From JADCGM01 sp943368345 (lineage in GTDB: Bacteria > Pseudomonadota > Alphaproteobacteria > Sphingomonadales > Sphingomonadaceae), in contig CALRKY020000016.1 of the NCBI GenBank assembly GCA_943368345.1, positions 10,767-74,766 of the forward strand: a stretch of DNA of 64,000 bases, read 5' to 3'. A model generated the notes under the pieces. The model saw nothing but the letters and a program-made list of their open reading frames with translations. It made no database searches and had not been told where the DNA came from. Position numbers and translations under genes: made by a program. Positions 24,889-34,245 of the stretch are shown here, piece by piece; the stretch's first letter is position 1, and the number at the start of each line of letters is the position of its first letter.

Positions 24889-26550
24889 ATGAGCGATCCG
24901 AGTCCCCCCGAAGCCTACCGCGTCCTTGCCCGCAAATACCGGCCGGCGAATTTCGATTCGCTGATTGGGCAGGATGCCATGGTGCGGACGCTCGGCAATG
25001 CGATTGCGCGGGACCGGTTGGCCCATGCCTATCTGCTGACGGGTGTTCGCGGGGTCGGCAAGACCTCCACCGCGCGAATCATCGCCAAGGCATTGAACTG
25101 CATCGGGCCGGACGGTCAGGGCGGCCCGACAATCAGCCCGTGCGGCGTCTGTGAGCCGTGCGTGGCGATATCGGCCGGACGTCATATTGACGTGATCGAA
25201 ATGGATGCGGCGTCGAATACCGGTGTCGATGACGTCCGGGAGATTATCGAGGCGGTGCGCTATGCGGCCGTTTCGGCCCGGTTCAAAATCTACATTATCG
25301 ACGAAGTGCACATGCTGTCGAAGAACGCCTTCAATGCGCTGTTGAAGACGCTTGAGGAACCACCGCCGCATGTGAAATTCATCTTTGCGACGACCGAAGT
25401 GCAGAAACTGCCGGTGACCGTCTTGTCACGGTGCCAGCGCTTTGATCTCCGGCGCATTCCGCTGGAAAAGCTGGCGGAGCATTTCGGCAAGGTGTCGGCG
25501 GCGGAAGGGGCGACCGTCGATGCCGAGGCCCTGGCACTCATTGCCCGGGCCGCCGAAGGTTCGGTGCGGGACGGCCTGTCGATTCTCGATCAGGCGATTG
25601 CGCACGGGCAGGGAGCCGTCAGCGCCGATGCGGTGCGGGATATGCTCGGCCTCAGTGATCGGGGCCGGGTCCGTGAACTGATGGCGGCGTTGCTGGCAGG
25701 CGATGCGCGCACCGCGCTCGACAATCTGCGCGACCAATATGACCTGGGCGTCAACCCCGACATGGTGGTGCAGGAACTGCTGGAGCTGACTCATACCATC
25801 ACCCGGGCAAAGGTGGCCGGAGCCAATGATCCGGCGCTCGGGGAGGGGGAGCGGGCGGCGATCAACGATTGGGCGAAGGGTCTGTCTTTCCCGAATGTCC
25901 ACCGGCTGTGGCAATTGCTGCTGAAGGGACTGGCCGAGGTGCGGGAGGCGCCCTTGCCGATCCAGGCGGCGGAGATGGCGTTGCTGCGCATCACCCATGC
26001 CTCCACGCTGCCGGACCCGGGTGATTTGATCCGGAAATGGGGCAGTGCGACGCTCACCGATGCTGCCCCTGCACCGGCTCCCCCATCGGAGCCCGAGGAA
26101 CCACAGCTGGCGATGCAGGCGGTGCCGCTCCGGACACCCGACCGGGTTCCAACGGTTGAAACCCCCGTGGATTTCGCCGCACTCGTGCAATTGTTTGAAG
26201 ACAAGCGCGAGCCGATGCTGGCGCTGGTGTTGCACGACAATGCACGGCTGGTGCGCTACGCCCCGCCGCTGCTGGAACTCAATCTGGTGGGGGCCCGGCC
26301 TGACTTCACCCAGCAGGTGATGCGCAGCCTGGAACTCTGGACCGGTCAGCGCTGGACGGTGACCCTGTCGCGGGAGGATGGGCAGCCGACAATCCGGGAG
26401 GCTGTTGAGGCGGCCTTGGCCGCCGAACGCGCCGCAATTCTCGCCGACCCGGCGGTCCGCCGCCTGATGGAGGCGTTCCCGGAAGCCGAATTGATCGACT
26501 TCGGCACCGACCCCGACGTTCAGAAATCCCTGCAAATCCGGAGCGCTTGA
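24889..26550 (+). CDS. dnaX: DNA polymerase III subunit tau/gamma
   Basis: A 553-residue clamp-loader ATPase. YRVLARKYRPANFDSLIGQ is the conserved opening, Walker A is GVRGVGKTSTARI near residue 50, the zinc-binding cysteines lie in CIGPDG...CGVCEPC, Walker B is IIDEVHML near residue 138, and the SRC motif is VLSRCQRFD. The C-terminal third is the tau-type domain that binds polymerase and helicase. An open frame runs upstream to 24745, but it crosses the SRP RNA gene. ATG 24889 begins the family N-terminus. It is directly followed by the YbaB gene. Confidence 0.95.
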   Translation: MSDPSPPEAYRVLARKYRPANFDSLIGQDAMVRTLGNAIARDRLAHAYLLTGVRGVGKTSTARIIAKALNCIGPDGQGGPTISPCGVCEPCVAISAGRHIDVIEMDAASNTGVDDVREIIEAVRYAAVSARFKIYIIDEVHMLSKNAFNALLKTLEEPPPHVKFIFATTEVQKLPVTVLSRCQRFDLRRIPLEKLAEHFGKVSAAEGATVDAEALALIARAAEGSVRDGLSILDQAIAHGQGAVSADAVRDMLGLSDRGRVRELMAALLAGDARTALDNLRDQYDLGVNPDMVVQELLELTHTITRAKVAGANDPALGEGERAAINDWAKGLSFPNVHRLWQLLLKGLAEVREAPLPIQAAEMALLRITHASTLPDPGDLIRKWGSATLTDAAPAPAPPSEPEEPQLAMQAVPLRTPDRVPTVETPVDFAALVQLFEDKREPMLALVLHDNARLVRYAPPLLELNLVGARPDFTQQVMRSLELWTGQRWTVTLSREDGQPTIREAVEAALAAERAAILADPAVRRLMEAFPEAELIDFGTDPDVQKSLQIRSA

Positions 26551-26886
26551 ATGGCCGATATCGAAGACATGCTGCGGGCGGCACAGGAAGCGGCCCAGAA
26601 TATTCAGCGGCAGATGGAGGGCGCACAGGCCATGCTCGACCAGATCGAGGTCGAAGGCGTGTCCGGCGGCGGCCTGGTCCGCATCCGCTGCACCGCCAAG
26701 GGCCGCATCCTCGCCGTCACCATCGACCCGTCCCTGCTGACTCCCAATGACAAGGACATGCTGGAAGACCTGATCGCAGTCGCCTTCAACGATGCGAGAG
26801 CCAAAGCGGACACGGCATCCAATGCGGAGATGGCAAAAGTGACGAGCGGATTGCCATTGCCGGCAGGGTTCAAACTGCCAATGTAG
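26551..26886 (+). CDS. YbaB/EbfC nucleoid-associated protein
   Basis: A 111-residue DNA-binding protein, with an N-terminal helix rich in Gln and Glu followed by EGVSGGGLVRIRCTAKGRILAVTIDP, the family core. The ATG touches the dnaX stop, the standard dnaX-ybaB arrangement. The recR gene that often follows is absent here; the next gene is convergent mtgA. Confidence 0.92.
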   Translation: MADIEDMLRAAQEAAQNIQRQMEGAQAMLDQIEVEGVSGGGLVRIRCTAKGRILAVTIDPSLLTPNDKDMLEDLIAVAFNDARAKADTASNAEMAKVTSGLPLPAGFKLPM

Positions 26887-26892
26887 CAGGGC

Positions 26893-27603
26893 TCACCCCT
26901 TCAAACATCCATCCAGGTTTTGCTCCCGGACCACCCTGATCCATTTCTCGATATTGCGGGCGTAGCGTTTGGTGTAGCCCGCTGGGCGTTTGGCGTCGCG
27001 TTTGATGGGGGACGGCAGGATTGCGGCGAGGCGGGCGGCTTCGCGTTTGGTCAGTTTGTTGGCGCCATGTTTGAAATAGCGCTGGGCCCCGGCCTCAACC
27101 CCGTAGGTGTGGATACCGATTTCCACGACATTCAGATAGACTTCCATGATCCGGCGTTTGCCCCAGATTTGTTCGATCAGGAAGGTGAACCAGGCCTCCA
27201 GCCCCTTGCGGGCATAGGAGCGCTGTGGCCACAGGAAGACGTTTTTGGCGGTCTGCTGGCTGACGGTTGATCCACCGCGCAATTTCTTGCCTTCCAGATT
27301 TTTCTGCATCGCAGCCGCCATCGCCTCGATATCGAAACCGCTGTGGGTGCAGAAATTCTTGTCCTCGGCGGTGATCACCGCTTGCGCCATGCGGGCATCA
27401 ATCCGGTCGAGCGAAACCCAGGTTTGTTTCGGCGAATGACCGGCCAGGCTGTCGCGGATCATGAGGGCCGTGGTTGGTGGGTTCAGATATTTATAGGCAA
27501 AGACCCAGACCACTGATGCCACGGCGAGCAGGAAGGCGAGGGTCACCAGCCAGCCGATCAGGCGACCGATGATGCCGGGGGCTCGACCTCTCTGACGTGC
27601 CAT
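26893..27603 (-). CDS. mtgA: Monofunctional biosynthetic peptidoglycan transglycosylase
   Basis: A 236-residue inner-membrane enzyme that polymerises lipid II into glycan strands. One membrane anchor (about 13-33) is followed by the GT51 motifs: AVITAEDKNFCTHSGFD with the catalytic Glu near residue 75, RGGSTVSQQTAKNVFLWPQRS near 110-130, RKGLEAWFT, and the second Glu in KRRIMEVYLNVVEIG. No transpeptidase domain is present, which separates it from bifunctional PBPs. Confidence 0.95.
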   Translation of the reverse strand: MARQRGRAPGIIGRLIGWLVTLAFLLAVASVVWVFAYKYLNPPTTALMIRDSLAGHSPKQTWVSLDRIDARMAQAVITAEDKNFCTHSGFDIEAMAAAMQKNLEGKKLRGGSTVSQQTAKNVFLWPQRSYARKGLEAWFTFLIEQIWGKRRIMEVYLNVVEIGIHTYGVEAGAQRYFKHGANKLTKREAARLAAILPSPIKRDAKRPAGYTKRYARNIEKWIRVVREQNLDGCLKG

Positions 27604-27668
27604 CGCGCAACTGTCCCCGGTGTGAATCCTGCGCCCACCTTAGCAAGGCCGCCGGGGTCGGGACAGTC

Positions 27669-28565
27669 TTATGCAGGCTCGAGCAACCGCTGTTCGATGG
27701 CGCGTTCCCGGATCGCCTTCTGCAGTTTGTCGAAGGCGCGAACCTCGATCTGGCGGACCCGTTCCCGGGAAATGCTATATTCCTGTGAAAGCTCCTCCAG
27801 CGTCCGGGGTTCCTCGGCCAGGCGACGTTCGGTCAGGATGTGGCGCTCGCGGTCATTGAGGGTCGCCAGCGCCTCGTTCAGCAGCGTGTGCCGAACGTTG
27901 GTTTCTTCGCGGTCGGCGACAATCTGGTCCTGAAGCGGGCCGTCATCGGCCAGCCAGTCCTGCCATTCGCCCTCGCCATCCTCCGACATTTTCATGTTGA
28001 GACTGGTGTCACCGCCGCGCGACATGCGGCGGTTCATGGTCACGACTTCGTCTTCGGTGACCTTCAGGTCGGTGGCGATCTTGGTCACCTGATCGGCGCG
28101 CAGGTCGCCGTCTTCGATGGCGTCGATCTTGCCCTTCATCCGGCGCAAATTGAAGAACAGCTTTTTCTGCGCGGCGGTGGTGCCGATTTTCACCAGGCTC
28201 CACGACCGCAGGATGAATTCCTGGATCGAGGCGCGAATCCACCACATGGCATAGGTCGATAGCCGGAACCCGCGATCAGGCTCGAACTTCTTGACGCCCT
28301 GCATCAAGCCGATATTGCCCTCGGAGATCAGCTCTGACACGGGGAGGCCATAGCCACGGTAGCCCATGGCGATGCGGGCCACGAGGCGCAGGTGGGAGGT
28401 CACCAGTTTGTGGGCCGCCACCGAATCCTGATGCTCCTCCCAGCGTTTGGCGAGCATATACTCCTCCTCCGGGGCCAGCAGCGGGAATTTGCGGATTTCC
28501 GCCAGATAGCGGTTGAGCGAGGCATCGCCACCAAGGGCGGGTATCGTTGCTGGGACTGCGGCCAT
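27669..28565 (-). CDS. rpoH: RNA polymerase sigma-32 factor RpoH
   Basis: A 298-residue group-3 sigma factor that directs heat-shock transcription. Region 2 carries GLPVSELISEGNIGLMQGVKKF and the -10 contact RLSTYAMWWIRASIQEFILRSWS. The RpoH box (QKKLFFNLRRMK) near residue 133 distinguishes it from the housekeeping factor. Region 4 ends with YSISRERVRQIEVRAFDKL. It lies upstream of mtgA on the same strand. Alphaproteobacteria often have two rpoH genes; only one is in view. Confidence 0.95.
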   Translation of the reverse strand: MAAVPATIPALGGDASLNRYLAEIRKFPLLAPEEEYMLAKRWEEHQDSVAAHKLVTSHLRLVARIAMGYRGYGLPVSELISEGNIGLMQGVKKFEPDRGFRLSTYAMWWIRASIQEFILRSWSLVKIGTTAAQKKLFFNLRRMKGKIDAIEDGDLRADQVTKIATDLKVTEDEVVTMNRRMSRGGDTSLNMKMSEDGEGEWQDWLADDGPLQDQIVADREETNVRHTLLNEALATLNDRERHILTERRLAEEPRTLEELSQEYSISRERVRQIEVRAFDKLQKAIRERAIEQRLLEPA

Positions 28566-28619
28566 GTCGGTGTTCCTGAAAGGGGGCGTTGGTGTCGATG
28601 ACGTCGGGTGGGGTGATTG

Positions 28620-29567
28620 CTAAACCAAAAGCATACCAATTAGTTCCTGTATATCGGCAGGTACGGGGCTTTCGAAAGACAGATTTTCTTTTGAAACCGG
28701 ATGCTGGAACCCCAGTGTCCGGGCATGAAGGGCCTGCCGGGTGAACCCCAGCGTGGTAAGCGCCGGTTTGTGAACCGGGCGTGTCCGGCCATAAGCCGGG
28801 TCGCCGAGCAGCGGATGCCCGATGGAGGCCATATGCACCCGAACCTGATGGGTCCGCCCAGTCTCAAGCCTGCATTCAACCGCAGTGGCATCGAGCAGCG
28901 GCTGTAGCGTCCGATAGTGGGTAACGGCATGCTTGCCGCGCCCATCCTCCACAATCGCCATTTTCTGCCGGTTGGCCGACGACCTGGCCAATGCCCCCTC
29001 AATCCGTCCGGCGGGGGGAATGGGGCGTCCGGCGACCACGGCCAGATACAGCCGCCGCACGCTGTGCGCGGCAAACTGGCGGGACAGGTCGACATGGGCA
29101 GGATCGGTCTTGGCGACGACCAACAGGCCCGACGTATCCTTGTCGATGCGGTGGACAATGCCGGGGCGCGCCACCCCGCCGATCCCGGACAGGCGGCCGG
29201 CGCAGTGGTGGAGGAGAGCGTTGACCAGCGTCCCATCGAGATTGCCCGCAGCCGGGTGGACAACAAGGCCAGCTGGTTTGTCGACAACGAGCAAATGATC
29301 ATCTTCGAAGACAATATCGAGGGCGATGTCCTGCGCTGCGGCCGCAGCGGCTGCGGGTTCGGGGATCCGGACCGTCACCATCTCGGACCCGGAAATTTTC
29401 TTTGACGGATCGCGCAGCAGGCCAGCCGGGCCGGACACCGCGCCGGCGTTGATCAATGCCTTCAACCGCTCACGGGACAATTGCGGGAGGGCGGCCGCGA
29501 GCGCACGGTCAAAGCGCCAGCCCGCCATCTCGGCGGTCAGCGTTACCGTCTGTGTCGACTCGGGCAT
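28620..29567 (-). CDS. rluD: 23S rRNA pseudouridine synthase, RluD/RluA family
   Basis: A 315-residue RNA-modifying enzyme. An S4 RNA-binding domain opens the protein (FDRALAAALPQLSRERLKALINAG) and the catalytic motif is HRIDKDTSGLLVVAKT near residue 145, in which the second Asp is the nucleophile. The length and S4 domain fit RluD, which modifies helix 69 of 23S rRNA; RluC is possible. The start at 29567 begins the domain and leaves 24 bases to the divergent peptidase gene. Confidence 0.9.
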   Translation of the reverse strand: MPESTQTVTLTAEMAGWRFDRALAAALPQLSRERLKALINAGAVSGPAGLLRDPSKKISGSEMVTVRIPEPAAAAAAAQDIALDIVFEDDHLLVVDKPAGLVVHPAAGNLDGTLVNALLHHCAGRLSGIGGVARPGIVHRIDKDTSGLLVVAKTDPAHVDLSRQFAAHSVRRLYLAVVAGRPIPPAGRIEGALARSSANRQKMAIVEDGRGKHAVTHYRTLQPLLDATAVECRLETGRTHQVRVHMASIGHPLLGDPAYGRTRPVHKPALTTLGFTRQALHARTLGFQHPVSKENLSFESPVPADIQELIGMLLV

Positions 29568-29591
29568 GACTGTCACGCTAACGATATAGGA

Positions 29592-30005
29592 ATGGCGGTC
29601 GAAATTTTCACAGGTCTGGTTGCGGAAATTCTCCGGCACGCCAAAGCGGCGCATCCAGCCGAGGCCTGCGGACTGTTGATTGGCGAGGGCAGGCGGATCG
29701 ACGCCATTGTGCCGACGACCAATGTTGCTGCCAATCCGTTGACGGCGTTTGAGGTTGATCCGGCGAGCTTGTTGCGGACGCACCGGGCCGCGCGGGAGGC
29801 GGGACAGGCGGTCATTGGCAGCTATCATTCCCACCCGAACGGACATCCACTGCCATCGGCCCGCGACACAGCCCGGGCCAACGGCTCGGGCGAAATCTGG
29901 CTGATCGCGGCGCAGGGTGGCGTTCGGGCCTTCGTTAGCTCTGCGACAGGGTTTCAGTCGGTTGACCTGCGTGACGTCGATGCCGCCACCGGAGATCTGG
30001 GGTAG
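29592..30005 (+). CDS. JAMM/MPN metallopeptidase (M67 family)
   Basis: A 137-residue single-domain protein with a complete JAMM zinc site: Glu in AEACGLLIG near residue 24, then SYHSHPNGHPLPSARD near residue 92 giving the H-x-H-x7-S-x2-D ligands. Bacterial members remove small modifier or carrier proteins, or act on cysteine-sulfur carrier conjugates. No ubiquitin-like or ThiS-like gene is adjacent, so the substrate is open. It is divergent from rluD. Confidence 0.88.
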   Translation: MAVEIFTGLVAEILRHAKAAHPAEACGLLIGEGRRIDAIVPTTNVAANPLTAFEVDPASLLRTHRAAREAGQAVIGSYHSHPNGHPLPSARDTARANGSGEIWLIAAQGGVRAFVSSATGFQSVDLRDVDAATGDLG

Positions 30006-30014
30006 CCTGCCGTC

Positions 30015-31160
30015 TCAGGTCCGGAGGTTTGCCGCGAACGTCCGCAGGTCCGCCAGAAACAGTTCGGGTTCTTCAAGGCTGGCGAAATGGCCGCCGCGAG
30101 GCATGCTGGTCCAATGCACGATATTATAGCCGCGCTCCGCCATGGCGCGCGGCGGGAAGGCCAGCAGGTCGTGCGGGAAGGCGGCACAGCCGGTTGGGAC
30201 TTCGATCCGCCGGTCCGCCGGGATGCTGAACCCACCTTCGGCAAACATCCCGGCATAAATCCATGTCGCGGTGTGGAATGACCTTGTGGTCAGATAGATC
30301 ATGATGTTGGTCAACATCTGGTCCATGGAGAATGGATAGTCGGCGACGCTTGGCCCGCCGGGGTCAACATCGCTCCAGCCCGCAAATTTCTCGGCAAGCC
30401 ACGCGGCAACGCCCATGGGCGAATCCATCATGGCATAGGCAAGGCTTTGCGGCTTGGTGCCTTGCAGTTGCAGATAGGCCGTTTCCCGGTCGCGCACCGT
30501 CATGGCCTGAACCAACCATGCGGTTTCGGCCGGCGTCGTCGGGTTCATATCGGCGGGGCGGAGGCCGAAGCCGCTGATGTGCAAGCCGGTCAGGCGCTGA
30601 CTGTCGAGGCCAAGCCAGCCGCCGATGACACAGCCCCAGTCACCACCTTGATAGACATAATGGCCATACCCGAGCGCTGGCATCAGCTTGTCGTAAAGTG
30701 CAGCGACGGCACGGGGCCCGAGCGGTGATTTCGGTTTGTCCGACCAAGCGTAACCGGGGAGCGACGGTGCGACTACGTGGAAGGCAGGGGCGTTCGGGTC
30801 TTCGGGTTCCGCCAACCGGTCGATGAGCGCATCGAATTCGACGATGGAACCCGGCCAGCCATGTGCGATCAGCAGCGGCTGCGCATCCGCACGGGATGAA
30901 CGGCGGTGGATGGCATGGAGATGAAAGCCCGACTCGACCTCGACCCGGACCTGTGGATGGCGATTGAGCCGCGCGACGGCGGTGGGCCAGTCAAAGATCG
31001 TCAACCAATAGTCCCGCAAGGCCTCGAGGTAGCCGCGGCTCGCCCCATAGTGCCAGCGTGCACCGGCGGGCTCTTCGAAAAAGCGGAATTCCGCGACCCG
31101 ACGTTGAATCCAGCCGGCCTCATCTTCTGCGACCGGGATGGTGAAGGGTGTGACTGTCAT
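30015..31160 (-). CDS. Epoxide hydrolase (EHN-domain alpha/beta hydrolase)
   Basis: A 381-residue protein with an N-terminal epoxide-hydrolase domain (to about residue 105) and an alpha/beta-hydrolase domain. HGWPGS near residue 98 forms the oxyanion hole, QGGDWG near residue 170 holds the Asp nucleophile, and GGHFASLEEPE near residue 355 has the catalytic His. It resembles juvenile-hormone/microsomal-type epoxide hydrolases. It overlaps the upstream GMC oxidoreductase gene by four bases, so the two probably act in one degradation pathway; the substrate is unknown. Confidence 0.9.
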   Translation of the reverse strand: MTVTPFTIPVAEDEAGWIQRRVAEFRFFEEPAGARWHYGASRGYLEALRDYWLTIFDWPTAVARLNRHPQVRVEVESGFHLHAIHRRSSRADAQPLLIAHGWPGSIVEFDALIDRLAEPEDPNAPAFHVVAPSLPGYAWSDKPKSPLGPRAVAALYDKLMPALGYGHYVYQGGDWGCVIGGWLGLDSQRLTGLHISGFGLRPADMNPTTPAETAWLVQAMTVRDRETAYLQLQGTKPQSLAYAMMDSPMGVAAWLAEKFAGWSDVDPGGPSVADYPFSMDQMLTNIMIYLTTRSFHTATWIYAGMFAEGGFSIPADRRIEVPTGCAAFPHDLLAFPPRAMAERGYNIVHWTSMPRGGHFASLEEPELFLADLRTFAANLRT

Positions 31161-32767
31161 TCTGCCCGCTCCAATGGTCTCGCTCCCAAAATCATGTCGC
31201 TGGCTTTTTCCGCGATCATCATCGTTGGCGCGTTGGTATTGCCGCTGATCAGGGTCGGCATCACGCTGGCGTCGACGACGCGCAGGCCCTCCACACCACG
31301 AACCCGCAACTCCGGATCGACGACGCTGGCGGGGTCTGCACCCATCCGGCAGGTGCCGACGGGGTGATAGATGGTCTCCGCCCAGTCGCGGACAGCGGCG
31401 ATCATGTCATCGCGGTTCCGGACGGCTTCACCCGGCCAATATTCCTTGCCGCGGAACGGCGCGAGTGCGGGCGAATTGGCGATCCTCCGGGTGATCTCGA
31501 TGCCCGCGAGCAGCGTTTCAAGATCGGCAGGGGCCGACAGATAATTGGCATCGATGGCGGGATGGTCGGCCGGATTGGCCGATTTCAACAGGATCGTGCC
31601 CCGGCTTTCCGGACGAACCTGACAGACATGCATCTGATAGCCATGTTCTGCGCTCATCTCGCCGCGCCCGTGCGGATCAACCCGGGCGGCGACGAAATGG
31701 ATTTGCACGTCCGGTGCAGCAAGGCCTTCCCGGGTTGAGAAAAAGGCCCCGGCTGGTGTCGGGATATAGCTGCCCGGCCCTTCCTTTCGCACCGCCCAGT
31801 TCAGGAAGGTCAAAACCTGCCGGTGGAATTTGGCATTGCCGTTGAGCGTCACCGGTTGGGTGCACTGCCATTGCAGGATGACGTCCAGATGATCCTGAAG
31901 GTTGCGCCCAACGTCCGGCAGGTCATGGGTGACGGCGATCCCCATGTCCTTCAGGTGGGCCGCCGGGCCAATTCCGGACAGCATCAGCAACTGCGGGGAG
32001 TTGATTGCACCGCCGGCGAGGATCACCTCCCGCCCCGCCACATATCCGGTTTCGGCCAAGCTGACGCCGGTGGCGCGTTTGCCCTCGAAGGTCACCCGTT
32101 CGACAAGGACACCGGTGCGGACCTCCAGATTGCGGCGTTTCATCGCCGGGACCAGATAGGCGGTCGCTGCCGACCAGCGGCTGCCGTCCTTGGTGGTCGA
32201 ATCGTACATGCCCGCGCCGTCCATCGAGGGACCGTTGAAATCCGTGTTGCGCTCCAATCCGGCCTCGACCGCCGCATCGATAAACGCCTTCGACAGCGGA
32301 TGGTCGGCATGGCGGGATGTCGTGTTGAGCGGTCCGGCCCCGCCGTGCAGGTCATCGGCCCCACGTTCGGACGATTCGCTGCGCTTGAAATAGGGCAGGA
32401 TGTCGCTCCAGCCCCAGCCTGTGCAGCCAAGCTGGGCCCAATGGTCATAGTCACTGCTGTGGCCGCGGATATACACCATGCCGTTGACCGAGGAGGAGCC
32501 GCCAAGCGCCTTGCCGCGCGGCCAGAATAGTTTCCGGTTGTTCAGGTGGCGCTGCGGCTCGGTCCAATAGGACCAGTTGGCGGCATGCTGCTTTTCCGGT
32601 GGGATGATCTCGCCGAGCCCCGCCGGCATTTTGAACATGATCCCCTTGTCGCTGCCACCGGCTTCCAGCAGCAGGACGCGCTTCGAAGGGTCAGCCGACA
32701 ACCGGTTGGCGAGCACGCAGCCCGCGCTGCCAGCGCCCACAATGATATAGTCGTAGATGTCAGCCAT
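31157..32767 (-). CDS. GMC-family FAD oxidoreductase (choline-dehydrogenase-like)
   Basis: A 536-residue flavoenzyme oxidising an alcohol. YIIVGAGSAGCVLANRL near residue 6 binds FAD, LFWPRGKALGGSSSVNGMVYIRG near residue 75 is the first GMC signature, and REVILAGGAINSPQLLMLSGIG near residue 245 is the second. The catalytic His-Asn/His pair lies in YHPVGTCRMG and the NTNAPTMMIAE end. Choline is only one possible substrate; co-transcription with an epoxide hydrolase suggests a catabolic alcohol. ATG 32767 begins the FAD motif. Confidence 0.9.
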   Translation of the reverse strand: MADIYDYIIVGAGSAGCVLANRLSADPSKRVLLLEAGGSDKGIMFKMPAGLGEIIPPEKQHAANWSYWTEPQRHLNNRKLFWPRGKALGGSSSVNGMVYIRGHSSDYDHWAQLGCTGWGWSDILPYFKRSESSERGADDLHGGAGPLNTTSRHADHPLSKAFIDAAVEAGLERNTDFNGPSMDGAGMYDSTTKDGSRWSAATAYLVPAMKRRNLEVRTGVLVERVTFEGKRATGVSLAETGYVAGREVILAGGAINSPQLLMLSGIGPAAHLKDMGIAVTHDLPDVGRNLQDHLDVILQWQCTQPVTLNGNAKFHRQVLTFLNWAVRKEGPGSYIPTPAGAFFSTREGLAAPDVQIHFVAARVDPHGRGEMSAEHGYQMHVCQVRPESRGTILLKSANPADHPAIDANYLSAPADLETLLAGIEITRRIANSPALAPFRGKEYWPGEAVRNRDDMIAAVRDWAETIYHPVGTCRMGADPASVVDPELRVRGVEGLRVVDASVMPTLISGNTNAPTMMIAEKASDMILGARPLERAE

Positions 32768-32865
32768 TAATGTCGGTGCTCCAGTCAAGTCGACCAATGA
32801 TTACGGGGCGGACCGGCAAGCGGGCAAGCTATCTAAGGGACGGATTTCGGCCTAGCATCGGCGGC

Positions 32866-33330
32866 ATGACGCTCGACCCGATGTCCCGCCCGCTGGTGCC
32901 GCCACGGCCCTTTCATGCATTCCAGCTGGGGGAGAAGTTCCCTCTCCCGGCGCGGACCCTGACCGAGGCGCATTTGTCGGCGTTCCAGGCCCTGTCCGGC
33001 GACAATCACCCCATTCACTATGATCGGGAGTATTGTCGGGCGGCAGGCCATGCGGAGTTGCTGGCACACGGCCTGCAGGTGTTGGCGCTGACCGCAGCGG
33101 GCGCGGGGTTGCTGCCGCACCTGATGGGGGAGAAGCTGGTTGGGATGATCGAGGTTGAGGCCAAGGTGCTGAAGCCGGTCTATTGCGGCGACACCCTCTA
33201 TCCGATGCTGGAGATCATCGAACTGAGGCAGCAGCGGACGACCGGCGTGCTGCGCGTTGCAGCCACCGTCGATAACCAACACGGAGAGCGGGTGCTATCC
33301 GGCAGTCACGCCTATTTGTTGCAGCTCTAG
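32866..33330 (+). CDS. MaoC-like (hot-dog fold) dehydratase
   Basis: A 154-residue hot-dog domain protein. The motif FQALSGDNHPIHYDREYCRAAGH (from about residue 45) supplies the Asp and His of MaoC-type enoyl hydratases, followed by AHGLQVLALTAA. These hydrate enoyl-thioesters in fatty-acid or PHA metabolism. The start at 32866 is preferred over a longer extension lacking family similarity; Met at 32881 is possible. It is divergent from the GMC gene. Confidence 0.82.
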   Translation: MTLDPMSRPLVPPRPFHAFQLGEKFPLPARTLTEAHLSAFQALSGDNHPIHYDREYCRAAGHAELLAHGLQVLALTAAGAGLLPHLMGEKLVGMIEVEAKVLKPVYCGDTLYPMLEIIELRQQRTTGVLRVAATVDNQHGERVLSGSHAYLLQL

Positions 33331-34181
33331 GCTGCCTTGGCGAGAACCGGGGCTTCCAGCCCGAACTCAGCTTCGGCCTTGGCGATCAGGGCGCGATCAT
33401 CGTGATCCCAGGGGTGAAAACTCGGGCGGAACCAGGATAGCCACTGCGGGAACACCCGGCGCAGCGCCCCCGGCTTGCCGAGCAGATACCAGGCAAGTTT
33501 GGCCGTGGCTTTCCAGCCGGTGATGCCATCTTGGCTCAGGAGGTCGAGCGTGTCGCGGCTCCGCCCCAGCACGAAATTCTTCGACACATTGAGCATGATC
33601 AACGCCCGGAGAAGGTAGCGCTTGCGGGCCGGCAGGTGGCGGCTGGCATGGAGAAATGTGTCAAAGGCCACCGCCTTGTGCTCAATCTCCTCAATCGCAT
33701 GCCATGACCACATGCGGCGCGCCTCCGGTGCGGCCCCCGCAAAGCTGTCGGAATGCGACAGCATCGAATTGGCGAAAATCGCGGTGAAATGTTCCAGCGC
33801 CGCCGTGATCGTCAGTTGGATGAGCGGCGGTTGCGCCCGGCTGAGCGTCAGCCGTTCGCGGACCCAGACATCCATATGCGCGGTGTCATAACCGGCATCG
33901 GTGACCTGACGGTTGAAGGCGACATGCTCGCGCGTGTGCAGGACCTCCTGCTTCACAAAGGCATTGATTTGTGATTTCAGCGGTTCGGGCACCTCGTCCC
34001 GGTAGTGGCGGACCGCCTCGATGAAAAAGGCCTCCCCCTGCGGAAAGGTGATCGACATGGCGTTGTTGAACGCGGTTGCAACCGGGTTATTGTTAAGCCA
34101 CCAGCGCGACCGTTTCTCCTCTCGGCCAAATGCGATGTTGCGCGGCGTGATCGACAGGTCGGTCGGGGTGGGGCTGTGCAT
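33327..34181 (-). CDS. PF10118-type putative metal-dependent hydrolase (ferritin-like helices)
   Basis: A 284-residue mostly helical protein. Repeated acidic/His motifs fit a di-iron or similar centre: GEAFFIEAVRHYRDE near residue 49, FVKQEVLHTREH near residue 74, EHFTA near residue 130 and HAIEEIEHKAVAFD near residue 160. The reaction is not known for the family. Members often sit beside TetR regulators, as here, where the regulator is divergent with 56 bases between. Its end overlaps the end of the MaoC-like gene by four bases. Confidence 0.82.
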   Translation of the reverse strand: MHSPTPTDLSITPRNIAFGREEKRSRWWLNNNPVATAFNNAMSITFPQGEAFFIEAVRHYRDEVPEPLKSQINAFVKQEVLHTREHVAFNRQVTDAGYDTAHMDVWVRERLTLSRAQPPLIQLTITAALEHFTAIFANSMLSHSDSFAGAAPEARRMWSWHAIEEIEHKAVAFDTFLHASRHLPARKRYLLRALIMLNVSKNFVLGRSRDTLDLLSQDGITGWKATAKLAWYLLGKPGALRRVFPQWLSWFRPSFHPWDHDDRALIAKAEAEFGLEAPVLAKAA

Positions 34182-34209
34182 GGCGTTGTCCCGGAAAACG
34201 ATTATGATG

Positions 34210-34245
34210 ACGCCGATATGACAGAATATTTACATAAATGTCAAT
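34210..34245. promoter_or_regulatory. AT-rich palindrome in the PF10118/TetR divergent gap
   Basis: ATTTA-CA-TAAAT sits inside a broader pair GACA ... TGTC in the only gap between the divergent genes and overlaps the TetR-type start. It is a plausible operator for the adjacent regulator. The dyad is short, so confidence is low. Confidence 0.4.

Noticed and set aside
24127..25371. 414-codon minus-strand open frame over korB, SRP RNA and dnaX
   Set aside because: It overlaps two certain protein genes and an RNA gene on the other strand and resembles nothing.
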